DNA of 64,000 nucleotides from Epiperipatus broadwayi (GCA_028023455.1 JAQFVV010006840.1:193716-257715), one strand, 5' to 3'. Positions 1 to 12,400 are shown, counted from the stretch's first letter. Program-made: numbers and translations. Notes: generated by a model not told the origin, from the sequence alone.

Positions 1-1250
1 TTTTATTACATTTTACTGTTGGAATATAAACTCCTTTGAAAAAAATCTCATAGCAGGTTCATGTAATTCATTTTCAGATGAAGAGAATAATGTTGCCATA
101 AATATAAAAAAAACACTAATTATTTTATTTCATGTAATGATTATAATTTTGATTTATAATTATATCACTTTTATGTTTTGGCTTTGGGTAGTATGTCAAT
201 ACTTTTTGATATAATTTTATATTTGTTGATAAAACTATATTATTCCTGTCCCCCATGATTTTAAATATTGATGATGTATAATATGATGAACAGTATTACC
301 ATTTCCATAAAATTATCTTGTTCATATGCACCCCTCATTTTACTTACATCCCTAGTTGAACATCTTTGACTCTCTTAGTTATACCATTGAGTGAAATAAA
401 TCATAAAAATGTATATCCATTTTCCACACTATTATTATATTTCTATACATGCTTTTCTAGTAAAATATTATCCTTCGTGCATTGGTGCGGTAGTAATGTA
501 TCAATCTATGGAGCATAAGGATCTTAGAAGAATTGCATTTCTGACCAATTTGATTTCAAATTTCTTATGAAATCCTGAACAATGAAGTCATTTGGTTATC
601 ATATCCATTTCACATTTTATTTTCTGGTAGAACATTAAGAAATATATATGGAACTTTTTGTTTTCTTTGCAAAAAATTGCATGTCTTTTAATTATAGTGA
701 ATAGAATGGATGTAAATATTTCTATGATTCCTAATTAGTGATAGATTTAAGATTGGCAAAGTTCTTAGGTAAAAACTTTTTGAGGCCATCTTCCAAAGTA
801 ATCACTCACATGGGTAATGCAATTGATAAAATAGGTTTTCAAAAATCCACAAAATGACTAACGTTCAATATCCTAACTTTGTTAATCTAACAATGCCATT
901 ATAGCAAAAACCAATCCTTATTTTAATATTTGAATCAACTAATGTGGTATGATCTTGTGCTTTGAATTGAGAGTATTTCATGTAATTAATAAATCAGTGT
1001 TGAAGTATTAATCTCAAAGCACTAGTGCAAACTTACATATTTTGTAATTTCATTAATTTGTAAAAAAGCCATTGAGTCACTCATGTCCCTAATGTGCATG
1101 GCCCTTATTATAATTATTAACCCTGGGTATTAAATCAAGCTCTGATTCGAATAATAATTTAGAACATAAATCAAAACTTTTCATTACACAAAAATATATT
1201 ATGGTATTAAGTCATCTACATTTTGTATTACTTTCTTTTTATGAATGATA
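1..1250. other. AT-rich DNA, no feature seen
   Basis: No open frame of useful length, repeat family or RNA gene recognised. The sequence is AT-rich and CpG-poor with only short homopolymer runs. Confidence 0.5.
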
Positions 1251-1256
1251 TAATAA

Positions 1257-1332
1257 TCTCTAGCCTAGTGGTAATCATATGATTGTATTGCTTGGGAGTA
1301 AGTTTAAACCCCAAATACCATAGATTTCAGAG
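1257..1332 (+). repeat. Possible tRNA-like or SINE head
   Basis: The stretch contains an A-box-like TAGCCTAGTGGT and, about 40 bases later, a B-box-like AGTTTAAACCC. This is the spacing of an internal RNA polymerase III promoter in a tRNA-derived sequence. A full cloverleaf is not convincing, so a decayed SINE head or tRNA pseudogene is more likely than a functional tRNA. Chance similarity cannot be excluded. Confidence 0.3.
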
Positions 1333-1616
1333 CCTGATACTTTATCATTAAATTAAAGCATGCTGGACATCTCCAGATTAATAAATGATTACTAATAATC
1401 ATCAATATATTTGTCGGAATAGGATGGTTTCAAAATTATAATTGTAGAAAGTGTAACCTTGTAAATTAAATTATAATAATAAAATTCTATGTGTACTTGT
1501 GAAAATAAATCAAAAAGTAAAGGCAAATTAATTAAGAAAATAAATATTGAACAATAATATTGGATATAACTAAAACTTTTGACGGTTTCCTTTTTATTTA
1601 CTATTCATAATATATC

Positions 1617-1884
1617 AGTAATTGAAAAGCGGAAGTAACCACCTCCCACTGAGTTACGTAATATCAAAAAGTCAGAAAAACGAGAAAAAATCGAACGTTG
1701 TCATTTTATCTTTAGGCTCTTTTTTTTATATAAGTTTAGTTTATCAAGTCAAAAATTAAGCTTCTATAACACCAGGGCCTAAAGATAGAATAGTTTCATT
1801 CTATCTTGTAGTTTTGATGTAGCTTTGTCATCACAAACTAGATGGGAGTTAGTTGCTGTACTTCCGCTTTTTCTTTTCAATCAC
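1617..1884. mobile_element. Short TIR element (MITE-like)
   Basis: The ends are inverted copies: ATTGAAAAGCGGAAGTA near 1621 faces TACTTCCGCTTTTTC near 1858, followed by TTTTCAAT. Further in, TTATCTTTAGGC faces GCCTAAAGATAG, so the whole 270 bases can fold. There is no coding capacity. Length and structure fit a non-autonomous DNA transposon; superfamily and target duplication were not resolved. Confidence 0.45.
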
Positions 1885-1889
1885 AGATA

Positions 1890-3730
1890 TTCTAAAAAAG
1901 TTATAATTATTTATTATTCAAAATATATACTTTTTTCAAGATGTATTTTTAAACCAAATTAACTATATTCATAATCTGGATTTTGAATCACTGAGATTTT
2001 TTTTTTTAATGAGAGTTGATTTTACTTAGCAGGGCAATAGCCAATTTAACGAACTAGCCAATTAATAGTTTGTAAAAAATTATCTCACTTTTCTCAATTA
2101 GAGAAACGAACAAGGAGATAAAATAATTAATTTCTTTTAAAAGATTAATTGATTGTTTTGGTGACAATTATCTATTTTTACTGTCTCCTCTGTTCTGTGA
2201 TGGACTTGCTTAACACTATACCTAATACGAAAGTAAACTATATATTTTTAATTTGATTAAAACCTGTCAAAATATGTGTTTATTGTAATTTAAGGCAAAG
2301 GTGCCAAATTTCCAACACTCATAACTATGGCACTCCATTTCTAAGATAAATATTTTAATGATCATTAGTAGACATTTATTAGGCTAGAAATTGTCATGTC
2401 ATTTTTACATCAAATATGAAATCTCAAACTTTAATTAAACATGTCTATTATTAGTAGACATAACCACATAAATTAATTCCGCTCCATCCATTTTTTCGCT
2501 TGTGTAATATTCTCCACATATACTTAAACTAATAAAGAGATTTTGTTATTTATCTTTGTCAGGTGTCTTTATTGAGATGATTTTAGAATATGTGGTGAAA
2601 TGGAAAGTTATAAGTATGTTTTAGATATTTAAATGAACACTGATATATTATAAATAATAAATACCAGGAATATAGCCGATAACAGATATGTAAATATGTG
2701 GCAAAGCGAAATATAAATATTTGTGTGCAAAAATATACTTTTTTAAAAAAATGTATATGTGAGTGTACACTTAAATGTTTATTCAAGCATGTAGCATATA
2801 GATACGTGTTAATTTATTCAAATCAAAACTGTTTGTACAATTAGTAAAAGAAATTGTATTTATGAAAGTAAAAAAAAAAACACGAATGGCTCTGAATTGG
2901 TTTTCTAAATCAATTATATATTATTAAACAATTTTTTTTATCATTATATCATACGTACTTTCTTATTCCTATATTATTTATTCTATATAATTGCAACATT
3001 TTTAAACTTTTTATATTTTAAATCAACTTCTCGACTGCATATTAGGGACAATATTTAAAGGAATTAAGTGGGTTACCTTGAAAAGAACACTTCTTTGACA
3101 TAACAACAACAAAAAATAATGTGCCTGTTGCCACAGAAAGCGCAGACACGACATATATATATATCGGAATATAGTATTGTTATATATATATATATTATCA
3201 CAATTCTTTATATATAAAATTATAATAAACATCCCCCGAATGACCTAAAAAGATCGAAACATTGGAATATAAAACATAAAATTAAAAATAGTCAGTGAAT
3301 ATAAATAAAAAACAGAGGGACAAAAATTGCACCCAGTAAAAGGGTTGTAATATATTAGTAGTAATTAATAATCGTGATGCAGTGAAAAAAATAATTTAGA
3401 GTAAATAAAAAATTAATGAATAAATTATTAAATACACAATGTATCTTTCTTTTTTTTTTTACTTTATATAATTAAAAGTAGTTAAATTCGGGAAAGAAAA
3501 AACCATAAATCAACTATGATTAAGTACATTTGAAATATTTATTTGTTTTTATTGATCAAAAATATAACTTATACAAGATGATCCGTGTTCTACATATATG
3601 TTTGTCTATATGTGTGTGTATACATAAAGCGTATTACAACGTAAAGTATATGAGATTTTAGTAAGCAATAATTGTCTAAATAATATCAACTAGATAAAAG
3701 CCAGAGTTCTTCCAAATATATTAAGAAAAT
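1890..3730. other. AT-rich DNA, no feature seen
   Basis: The stretch holds poly-A/T runs and short (TA)n tracts near 3150-3215. Two minus-strand frames of 67 and 69 codons are rich in F, Y and I, as expected from random AT-rich sequence, and resemble no family I know. Confidence 0.45.
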
Positions 3731-3734
3731 TCTG

Positions 3735-4035
3735 CAGCTGTTAATTAAGGTTTTGCATTCATATGCCGTTTGATTGTTTGAACTTACTTGTTTCCCGAAT
3801 TGCCTTTGGTAAAAGAGAGCTAATTTGCATAATGCCGTTTCTCGACAATGTTTACCGACGAGCTATGTAATTAACAGCTCTGCGTTTGGTTGATTACTTT
3901 GATCTATTAATAACGTTCCGGCAAGTTTTTGAGCACGAGTAAAGCACGTTAAATATTGGTTCACTATTCAAAGCACAGTGTTTATGACGTATACGTGGTT
4001 TTCTTGTCTTCAAATGCTCTGAGTAATCGAAGCAA
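3735..4035. promoter_or_regulatory. Motif-rich, CpG-enriched non-coding island
   Basis: About 13 CpGs fall in roughly 250 bases while neighbouring lines have almost none, and the text is not low-complexity. Motifs seen: E-box CAGCTG (3735-3740) abutting TTAATTAA (3741-3748), an octamer ATTTGCAT (3823-3830), ACAATGTTTAC (Sox/Fox-like, about 3845), TAATTA (about 3868), TCF/LEF-type CTTTGATC (3897-3904) and TGACGTATACGTGG (about 3985). No long frame crosses it and it matches none of the repeats in the window. I infer a candidate enhancer or conserved non-coding element. It could also be the remnant of an unrecognised repeat. Confidence 0.35.
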
Positions 4036-4039
4036 GAGA

Positions 4040-5140
4040 AAAGGAAACAAAAGAATTTTTTTATATATATATTATTATAATTAGTGCTTGATATAAATTT
4101 ATATACTGTAGTATAATTAATTTTTGTTTATTTCTAATCTCAGTTTGTTTGTTTTTTTCTCTGATTTACTATTTTAAGATATTCAGATCAGCATATATCT
4201 ATAAAATGTTTTTATCATTATTAATTGATACGTAAGATGTAATTGGACAAATAATTCTGTATAGTTACATACTTTTGCATATCTATTTACTTAATTGCCC
4301 ACAGATATATGTGTCTAAAATAGACTATAATTAGTGTTAGATATAAAATTATTTACTGTAATATAATTAATTTGTAATTCACTCTAATATCAGAATTTTT
4401 TTTATTTTTGCTTTGATTTACTATTTTAAGACATTTAGGTCAGCATATATATATAATATTATTAATTGATCTATCTATAAGTAGATATTTTTTCACATCT
4501 AACTAATATATATGTATTAAAAGGTAATCTAGATTCTTATTTATACTTTACGTTATATATATATTCAAAATTTGGCTAGACAACTAAATTTTAAGAATCG
4601 GTATGCCATTTGAAGAGATACGTTGTAAAATCGATTCTTCTTAAAGTCATATGTTTCCATACATAAGCTACATGTACTAAAATTCTATTAGTCAAGTTAA
4701 TTATTCCTACCTTCCAAAACTCTTATATACTCCAATAAATTTATGTATTTCTTATTATTCAATTATTTTTGAAGCCCTTGTTCAATGGGTTTTTGCCTTC
4801 CTATCCCATTTTAAACAAAGCTGTTTCATGAATTCTGTTATTCAATCGACCTATTCTTCAATTTTATTATGTCTTAAAACAAATAATAATTTATTTATTT
4901 TACTTTTTTCACTTCCTTTGTGTTTACTTCTTTTTTACTGTCCAAATCATTTATCTTCGTCTTCTTTCATCTTCCTATATTCCAGAATAAAGTTAGAGAA
5001 CTTAATTTTATAGAACCTGATATTCTATTTATTTTTAAACTGCAAACCATCTCCTGTAAATAAAGATAAAATTAAATTTCCTCTCAAAGTTTGGTATTCA
5101 GCAAACTCTGAGGATAAATTTCATTTTAACTTTTAAGAGT
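4040..5140. other. AT-rich DNA with an internal imperfect repeat
   Basis: The phrase ATAATTAGTG(C/T)T(T/A)GATATAAA followed by TTTACTGTA and TTTACTATTTTAAGA occurs at about 4075-4180 and again at about 4325-4435. This is an old local duplication of roughly 110 bases. A 61-codon plus-strand frame at 4828 looks like chance. Confidence 0.35.
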
Positions 5141-5141
5141 T

Positions 5142-5158
5142 AAATAATAATAATAATA

Positions 5159-5200
<42 letters not shown>
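5142..5200. repeat. (AAT)n/(ATT)n microsatellite
   Basis: A run of AAT triplets is followed directly by a longer run of ATT triplets, so the tract is itself a simple inverted repeat. Confidence 0.9.
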
Positions 5201-5510
5201 TAATTTAATACACTGTACAGGCTTACACACACCTGCACATACAATGTAATATATAAGGGATTCAAACTCAGACTTTCACACGACCCTCAAACTTTCCATG
5301 CCATCTCATATTGCTGACCCATCTGTTCACACACACATGTTGAAAAGATAAATAATCAATATATTTAAAGAATAGGTATTGATAAAAGAATACCAAGAGT
5401 GATTCCATTTTTCCCAAAAAAAAATTGCGGCAGTTTTACATGAAGTATTTTGTGCTTGAAAATAGGAAGCTGCGGGAATATCTCAATTATCAAATTTAAT
5501 AATAATAATA

Positions 5511-5730
5511 ATCATCATCATTGTTAACCATTATTAATCCATTGCAGGATGAAAGTCTCTCCAAGTTTTTTTGTCATGTGTCAAAGCATCGGGCTGAGAA
5601 GTGAACCCGGGACAACTGTTTGTAAGGCAGCTGTGCTGACCATTCGGCCACCAATGCTTGACGTCTCTCCAAGTTGAATTCTTCTTCTCTGATTTTTAGC
5701 CTCTCTTCTCCACATCACTTCTGCATTTTT
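5511..5730 (-). mobile_element. RTE retrotransposon 3' tail, split by a SINE
   Basis: Read on the minus strand it matches the last part of the RTE at 59-62 kb: GATGTGGAGAAGAGAGGCTA, then CTTGGAGAGAC, ATCCTGCAATGGATTAATAA and a terminal GATGAT repeat. It is the typical 5'-truncated RTE end. A tRNA-like insertion (5568-5662) divides it. It carries no complete gene. Confidence 0.8.
5568..5662 (-). mobile_element. tRNA-derived SINE with 13-bp target duplication
   Basis: The 95-base insert is bounded by direct repeats GTCTCTCCAAGTT at 5555-5567 and 5663-5675. On the minus strand it starts with a tRNA-like head (A-box-like TGGCCGAATGGTCA, B-box-like CCGGGTTCACTTC) and ends in a short poly-A. Target duplication plus A-tail means retroposition of a tRNA-like RNA into the RTE tail. 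The head resembles tRNA-Ser/Leu, but I cannot assign it. Being so short, it may be a retroposed tRNA pseudogene rather than a full SINE. Confidence 0.7.
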
Positions 5731-5874
5731 AATCAACAACTATTATTTAAATATATTGATGATTATTTATCTTTTCAACATGTGTGTGATCCAGTGGGTC
5801 AGCAATATGAGATGACATGAAGAGTTGAGGGTCATGTGAAAGTCTGAGTTCGAATCTTTTATATATTATTATTT

Positions 5875-6835
5875 CTTTCAATCCAATTCAATTTATTCTA
5901 TGAAATAAAGTACAGTACATAACAATTATTTGAAAATTCCAAACAAGAAAAATCTTGTGCGTGGAATTTCCATGTAAAAACACATGTAAACAATAATAAT
6001 AATAATTTAAATTATTTGTATCTTCAATACTGTTTGAAATATACAAAGCATTAAGAAACGGATAATCTAAATATAATAAATATATATGGTCAAGCTAAAA
6101 TGACAGATAATGTAATAATAATATAATAAACAATAAATTATTTCCTATAATATAGATTTCATTATAATTATAAATTTATTTTTATCTACAGATAAAATGT
6201 TTATTTTCAATTTATTATCAATAGTATTGTATAACTTGTTATAATTAAATATAAAAGTTTTAGTAGTTAATATTTCAATTTTCTCATGATACCTCGTATT
6301 TTTTTATTAATTCTTTAAATTTAATGTTAGTTATACAATTTGATAAGCATAAGTTCTCATGTATAATATTATATAATAATATTAGATTTTTTAATTGTAT
6401 CTGTTTTATAAGTGAAAGGTAACACATCTTCTGATTTGCATTTATATATTTTATAAAATATAGTTCCTATCGCAGGTGAGAATGGTGCAATTAGGAAGTA
6501 TGTTAGATGCCTCTAATGCACCACACAAGTAAAGATTGTTCATGAAATGCATATAAAGTAAGAGAAGAAGGCCTGTGTTTTTGTATTGTGAGTGATAGAA
6601 ATGAGAAATGTATTGATATAAACTGATAACAACTTGACAGTAAAATATTAGATTAAATTACTCCCAAACACTTTATAAAGAAGAGAATATTGTAAACTTC
6701 TTCAACAAAAGTAGGTATCATACAAATAAGAAAAGTCATAATAATCTCCACTTTCTAGATGATTATGAAACTGAATAATGTATATCCCTAAATGAGGACC
6801 CATTTATAAGTACTATAGGTTACTAATAATATCAT
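5875..6835. other. AT-rich DNA, no clear feature
   Basis: (AAT)n tracts and TA-rich text. The right-hand part (6640-6835) may be the decayed continuation of the adjacent minus-strand RTE, but no motif is legible there. Confidence 0.35.
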
Positions 6836-6839
6836 ATGA

Positions 6840-9065
6840 CTGCAAAGGGTATCATATTGTGTTAGGATTACTATTAAACCCAGCTTAGTCTTTTGCTTGG
6901 TTAAAATCTAAAATTCATTACAAACAAGTTGTAAATATCCTGATAAAGATCTTTCATACAACTACTAGAAAACTGATAGGTGTGTAATTGTTAATCTGTC
7001 TTTTTTATTATCCTTTTTAACTATCAATAATATTGCTTCATTCTTCCATTCATCTTATATATCTTTATTATTTAGATGTGTGATATATATCTATTTGCCA
7101 AAATTGTTTTTAGTTCTTCACCTACTTTTGTTAAAATGTCAACAATAATTCCATCATCTCCTGGAGCATTTTATTTCTTCATAGATTTAATCACATATAT
7201 CATCTTTTCATTTAAAACGTTTTTATTTCAGGAAAGGCTATAATTGTATGTGATATGTTAGATTATTGCCATCATCTATCAGTAAATGTTGAATGTGTAG
7301 AAAAAATTAAGCTTTATTTAACCTTTTCAAATACGAACAACTTGTTAACAATAACACACAAATAGACAACACTGGTTAGTAATTATACAATGTTTTGGGT
7401 AGGGTTACACACTTTTTCAGATGTTTCTGGCCTGATCAGTGACAGTATTCCCATAGGAGTTCTTGAATATCAAATTTAAGGCAAATGCTCAAACCAACTG
7501 TCATATCTCGGTTAGTTAAGGCATTTGCTTCAAATTTGATATTCAAGAATCTAAAGGTGTAAGTTCAAATCCTATATGAATACTGTCACTGGTCAGACCA
7601 GCAACACCTGAAGAAGAAGACAATAATACTACTCAAAAAGTTGTGTAATTACTAACCTGTGTTGTCTATTTGTGTGTTATTACTAACAAGTTGTTTGTGT
7701 TTGAAAAGTTTAAATAAAGCTTAAGATTTTCTATTCGTCCAACATTTAATGATATATAATGATAAAAGTCCAACATATTATCACATCTCATATACCATTG
7801 TCACATACTTTCAGGTGTTATAATTGTAATATATACTTTGATTTTCTTTTCTATATAATTCTTTATAAAAATATTTTACATACTCTATGATATCACCTCT
7901 TTTAGTCATAATTATATATTTTCTTTTTATTTCTGAAATAAATTTTTCCAATACCAAAATAATGGTCTATATTTTCAAAATGTTTATTCTTTTTTATATA
8001 TTCCTTTGGGAAATCACAGTTATATTATATTTTGGACCATTTTTTAAAACTCTAAATATTTAATTCTTCATAATGGATCATTTTTGTATTCACTCTTTTC
8101 TTTATATATCGTCTTCTCTTATTTAAAAATTTAGTAATGAATTCTTGCTTTTTTATATTAATTGTTTTGGTGCAATTCTGGGTAAAGTATCAGTTATTTT
8201 TATATTCATTTCAGTAGAATTTGAATCATCTTCATATGTTCAAATGTGTAGCATGTTCTGATTCTAATGTAAATCCCTTTTGTGCTTTTTGAAGCTTAGG
8301 GATGCCAAATGTCAATATTATCATTTTAAATAGCTTTTATTTTTCTTGTTTTGCTTTAACATATTTTTTATATCTAACAAATCGATGATCACTTTCTTTG
8401 TTGAATCTATTTAGAAGATTGCAATCTTGACTTTAAATATTTTTGTCATAAATATTTTTGTCAATCAAAATATGATCCAATTCTAACATATCCTTATTTG
8501 GATGTTCCATGTTCACTTTCATTTAGCATTGTTCTGAAATAAACAATTCGCCATATACAATTTTGCTTTTTCTGGAAATTTTACAAGATTCGATCTTCAT
8601 TCATTTGTCACCATAGCTAAATTTTCTCACAGGCCAAGGCATTTTCTTCTTTCAGTTATTTTCCAACTCTAGTATGAAAGTATGCCATAACAATTTTAAA
8701 TTGTCATTCAATATGATCAAAAGCATTTTTCACATTTATATAAAAATATTTTACTTCTTCATCACTATAATTTATTGCTGGACTAATCTGAATTATCTGC
8801 ATTTTGTTCTTCCATTAATCTGAGTTTATTCTTACCACTTCATCAAACTTCTACTTATAATAAATTCTACTCCATTTAGGCTTCCAATACTTCACCTTTA
8901 TTATAAAATGCATACCCCTTTTTGTAAATTAAATACTTCACAAAGTCCAACAATTTTCTATATAATATTTGACAGGTTTTTACCCCAAATCATATAATTT
9001 TCCTTAAAATTGATCTTCAATTTTAGGTAAGTTAAATAAAATGTCATTAGTGAATGGCAACCTGG
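6840..9065 (-). pseudogene. Decayed RTE retrotransposon ORF2, interrupted
   Basis: Minus-strand translation in several frames follows the RTE protein at 59-62 kb. Near 9060 the 5' text CAGGTTGCCATTCACTAATG matches its start. Around 8800-8470 the endonuclease core is readable with stops (residues like YGILSY, and TWNIQI facing the reference TWKHPN). Around 7190-6880 the RT fingers are readable (APGDDGIIVDIL, DEWKNEAILLI). The palm motifs beyond this are not legible. Stops and frameshifts throughout mean no product. A foldback element (7240-7810) splits it between endonuclease and RT, so that insertion came later. This copy is clearly older than the one at 59 kb. Confidence 0.8.
7240..7810. mobile_element. 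Foldback element, family E, inside RTE
   Basis: Two inverted arms of about 230-250 bases (about 7257-7488 and 7517-7776) share AAGCTTTATTTAA, ACAACTTGTTA, ATAACACACAAATAGACAA and ATTCTTGAATATCAAATTT in opposite orientation, with a loop of about 30 bases. The arms differ at scattered positions, so the hairpin is not recent. There is no open frame. It interrupts the minus-strand RTE copy. Class unknown; a foldback or long-TIR MITE is the simplest reading. Confidence 0.75.
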
Positions 9066-9084
9066 CTACATAGTCAGGGAACTT

Positions 9085-10183
9085 TTATTAAAACAGACAA
9101 AACTCTTCATAGAGTAGTGCCACTCAGCAAGCCAGAGTAATCAATGCATGCCAGAAGGCTTGTGTATAAAATCCCTATTTAGTGCCTACCCATACAATAT
9201 CCCCAGACTAGTTTCTATCATGTGGCTTTCATCAGTGAGGAGCCTTGGATCTGAGAGCAATGCAACCCTCCACCAGCAACCCTTTATCTCTACTTAACTA
9301 CAAAACTATGAGAATAAAATTGAAAGTACAATAATATTTTCAATCCAAGCTCATTAGCTTATATAGTCATATAGGCCTGAACTCAATTCAGTACCTATAC
9401 ATTTTTGTGTCTTTGGTTCTTTAGTAATCATAGCTACTATTATCGTATCAGGCTGGATTGGTATTAAACTACTAAATGTCCCATGAACACCATTTCTTAT
9501 GCTTGCTCATAACTGTTATTAAAACAGGCAAAACTCTCAATACAGTAGTGCCACTCAGTGCAAGCCAGAGTAAACAATGGATGTCAGAAGGCTTGTACAT
9601 AAATTCCTTATTTAATGCCTATTTGTCCAATATCACCAGACTAGTTTCTAGTTTGTGGCTTTTGTCAGTGAGGAGCTTTGGATCTGAGAGCACTACACTT
9701 AGATCTTAGGATCCAATGCAATCTTCCAGCACAAGCCTTCTGACATCCATTGATTATTGTGGCTTGCACTGGGTGGCACTACTATATGGAAAGTTTTGCC
9801 TGTTTTAATAAGTTATGAACAAGCATAAGAAATGGTAATCATGTGATGTTTAGTGGTTTAATACCAATCCTTCCAAATAGATTAGTGGTGGTTATGGTTA
9901 TTAAAGAATCAAAGACACCAAAATGTGTGAGTACTGAACTGAGTTCAGACCTATATGACTATATAAGATAATGAGCTTGGATTGAAAATATTATTGTGTT
10001 TTCAATTTTATTCTCATAGTTTTGTAGTTAGTCATGGATATTGGATGAGTAGACACTAAATAGGGATTTTATGCACTAGATAGGGATTTTATGCAGAAGC
10101 CTTCTGACATTCATTGATTACTCTGGCTTGCACTGAGTGGCATTACAGTTTGGAGGGTTTTGCCTGTTTAATAAGTTATGAGC
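9085..10183. mobile_element. 1.1-kb palindrome, foldback family A
   Basis: The outer ends (ACAGACAAAACTCT near 9093 and GGGTTTTGCCTGTTTAA near 10160) are inverted. Inside them GATTGGTATTAAAC near 9458 faces GGTTTAATACCAATCC near 9863, and ATTTTCAATCCAAGCTCATT near 9337 faces AATGAGCTTGGATTGAAAAT near 9970. A second inner pair repeats the end sequence (AAAACAGGCAAAACTCTC near 9522, AGTTTTGCCTGTTTTAA near 9792), so each arm carries the end module twice. The right arm lacks the piece containing CAGTGAGGAGC. The 77-codon frame here is incidental. Partial copies lie at 13.7, 35.3, 46.1 and 62.6-63.1 kb. Confidence 0.8.
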
Positions 10184-10229
10184 AAGCATAAAAAATGGTG
10201 TTTGTGTGATGTTCAGGGAATTCTTACCA

Positions 10230-12400
10230 TTCTCTGTCTTCAACCACTAACTACTGTTATGGTCGATGACTATACAACCTTTTGGGAAGAGGACTATAAT
10301 TTAATTTTCTCTATCATCATTATAAATATTTAAAAAAGATTATTCCTCTCCTCCTTCTCTTCAAAAGAACTCATTATGTTTGGTAATGCAAAGTGCAGAG
10401 CAGCCCATCCATATTCACTCTCCAGCTAGATAATCACATAGTAATAATAGCTACAATGATAGAAGTATATAAAATGGGCATTAGGTATTTGGGTCAGGTT
10501 TCATTTGTTTAAAACCTCAAAGATAAATCAAAAGTCGCCTTTAAATTAATAGCAGATTCCTTTCTACAACCAATTTATGATCATACTATGTGATAGAGAT
10601 AATAAAATGTTACTACCTCAAATTCATTTTTTAAAACTAAACGTTAATATTCAGACCAAATAATTAAATTTTGATTTTAAATACACTTAGTTTTTTTTAA
10701 TAATAATTTTCATATAGCATTAATTTTAATATTTTTATGAAGAGTAGTGTGACATTTGATAAACATGGAGACAAAACAATTATAAACAATTATAATTCTA
10801 TACAATTATAAACAATTATATGCAAATTGGATTTATATTCACTATAAATTTAAATTGCTTTGTATTTTTTTTTAAAAAAAAACATGCTAAATATTTGTAA
10901 ATAAAATAGTAATTGTGAGTTTTCAAGTAACCTAAGATGGAACCCCATGTTCTTAAAGACCTATAATCTACCGAAGATGTGTTAGTTGTTAAATTAAAAG
11001 ACAATTAATAAATCTATTGTTAAATTTAATAAAAGAAATAAATTCTGATAAATTTCATTAAGAAGCTTTATTTCAATTTATTTATTTTTTTACTTATATT
11101 ACAACATGGGAAGCGACAGGTCTCACTTGACATTGTTCTCCTTTGATTCAATCTAGCATTTCTTTTTGTCAGCAGTTTTTTTTTTTGTAAATTACCGTAA
11201 TAATCACAGAACATGATGCACTGGATTATTTCCAGCAGGATACTGCCACTCAAAAATTGTGCATTAATGATCATGATAAAATTACATGCCTCCAACATGA
11301 ATAAAGTGTAAATATTCCATTTATACATTTTCTTCTATTTTTCAATTAATAAGTTAATATAAAAAAACAAAAAAAGAACTGTAATCATTGTAATTAATTT
11401 TTTTACAAAGATTTTTTTAAAAAAAATAACATTAATAAAAAATAAAGTGTAAATATTAAATAAGTTTCCTAGCAGGCATGTTTTTGTAAACATTGAGTGG
11501 GGCGGGGGGAACGGTAAATGTATTAAAAATATGAGCTGCCATCTTGGTTTACTTGAAAACTCATAAGTACCAATAAGATTTTATTAGAAGTCTATGCATC
11601 ACAATATTGAGACAAACAATTTTTAATGATGTCTTAAATATTTTTCAATAAATTCATATTTTGAGCAATAATCTAAAATTAATTTTTCTATTATATAAGT
11701 TCATTGACATTTTTTTTTTGTAACAGATATTATTGAGATTTGATGGGTAGGTTCCTTAAATAGAGAATCTACATGTTTCCTTAACAAGATTTATTGTGCT
11801 TTTTTGCAAATAAATTTCATAAATAGTAAAAATTCGGATTTTTTTGAGATCATTAATTAAAAAATAATTCTTTATGATGATAATGATAATAAATTTACTC
11901 CATGAAGGTTTCGATGAAGCAATTGGAAAAAATATGTAATTTAGCAACACATTTTAATTATTGTTTTTTCAAATAATATTAATACACATAGCAGCAGTTA
12001 ATAATAAATTACAGGTAAATAGAACTTTAGTAAGCGATAATTGATTTGACGTGGTAAAAACAATTTAAAGTCCCAAGTGATGTCTGAACCATGTAAAAAT
12101 TGTATGAAGTGATGCACAGTTTGTATAAAATGACATTTGTACCAAGTGAAGTCTGTAGTGCCCCTCTCCTATCTCTTTTATATTTAGTAAAGTTGGGTTA
12201 TGTAATTAATCTTTTTGATTAAAATTGCCATACCTTTTTTGTTAGAAATGTTTTGGTATTTTCCATCTTGGCTTTAAAGGGTTCTTTTAATATTAAAAAT
12301 TTAAATAATTATCTTTTTAAAACTGATGTTTTAATGGCATTGAAACATATACTTTCACATAAACTTCAGTTTTCGCATTATATTTATATATACATGTGAT
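10230..12400. other. AT-rich DNA, short repeats only
   Basis: The phrase ACAATTATAA recurs four times at about 10779-10822. Small minus-strand frames (62-86 codons) at 10.8, 11.1 and 11.8 kb resemble no family. No transposon or RNA gene recognised. Confidence 0.4.

Larger units (their letters stand above)
5246..5869. mobile_element. Foldback element, family B (PLE-related ends)
   Basis: Left arm 5246-5369 and right arm 5746-5869 are inverted copies over about 120 bases, with shared inner text TTATCTTTTCAACATGTG and outer text GTGAAAGTCTGAGTT. The same phrases occur at the ends of the Penelope-related pieces near 17.3-17.6, 18.3 and 42.3-42.8 kb. The interior (5370-5745) is unrelated to the arms and holds an RTE tail plus a SINE. 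It encodes no protein. It is a two-armed non-autonomous element or a chance pairing of two inverted PLE termini. Confidence 0.75.

Noticed and set aside
9085-10183. Two independent inverted SINEs instead of one palindrome
   Set aside because: No poly-A tails or polymerase III boxes at the units, and the inverted similarity extends across the whole arms.
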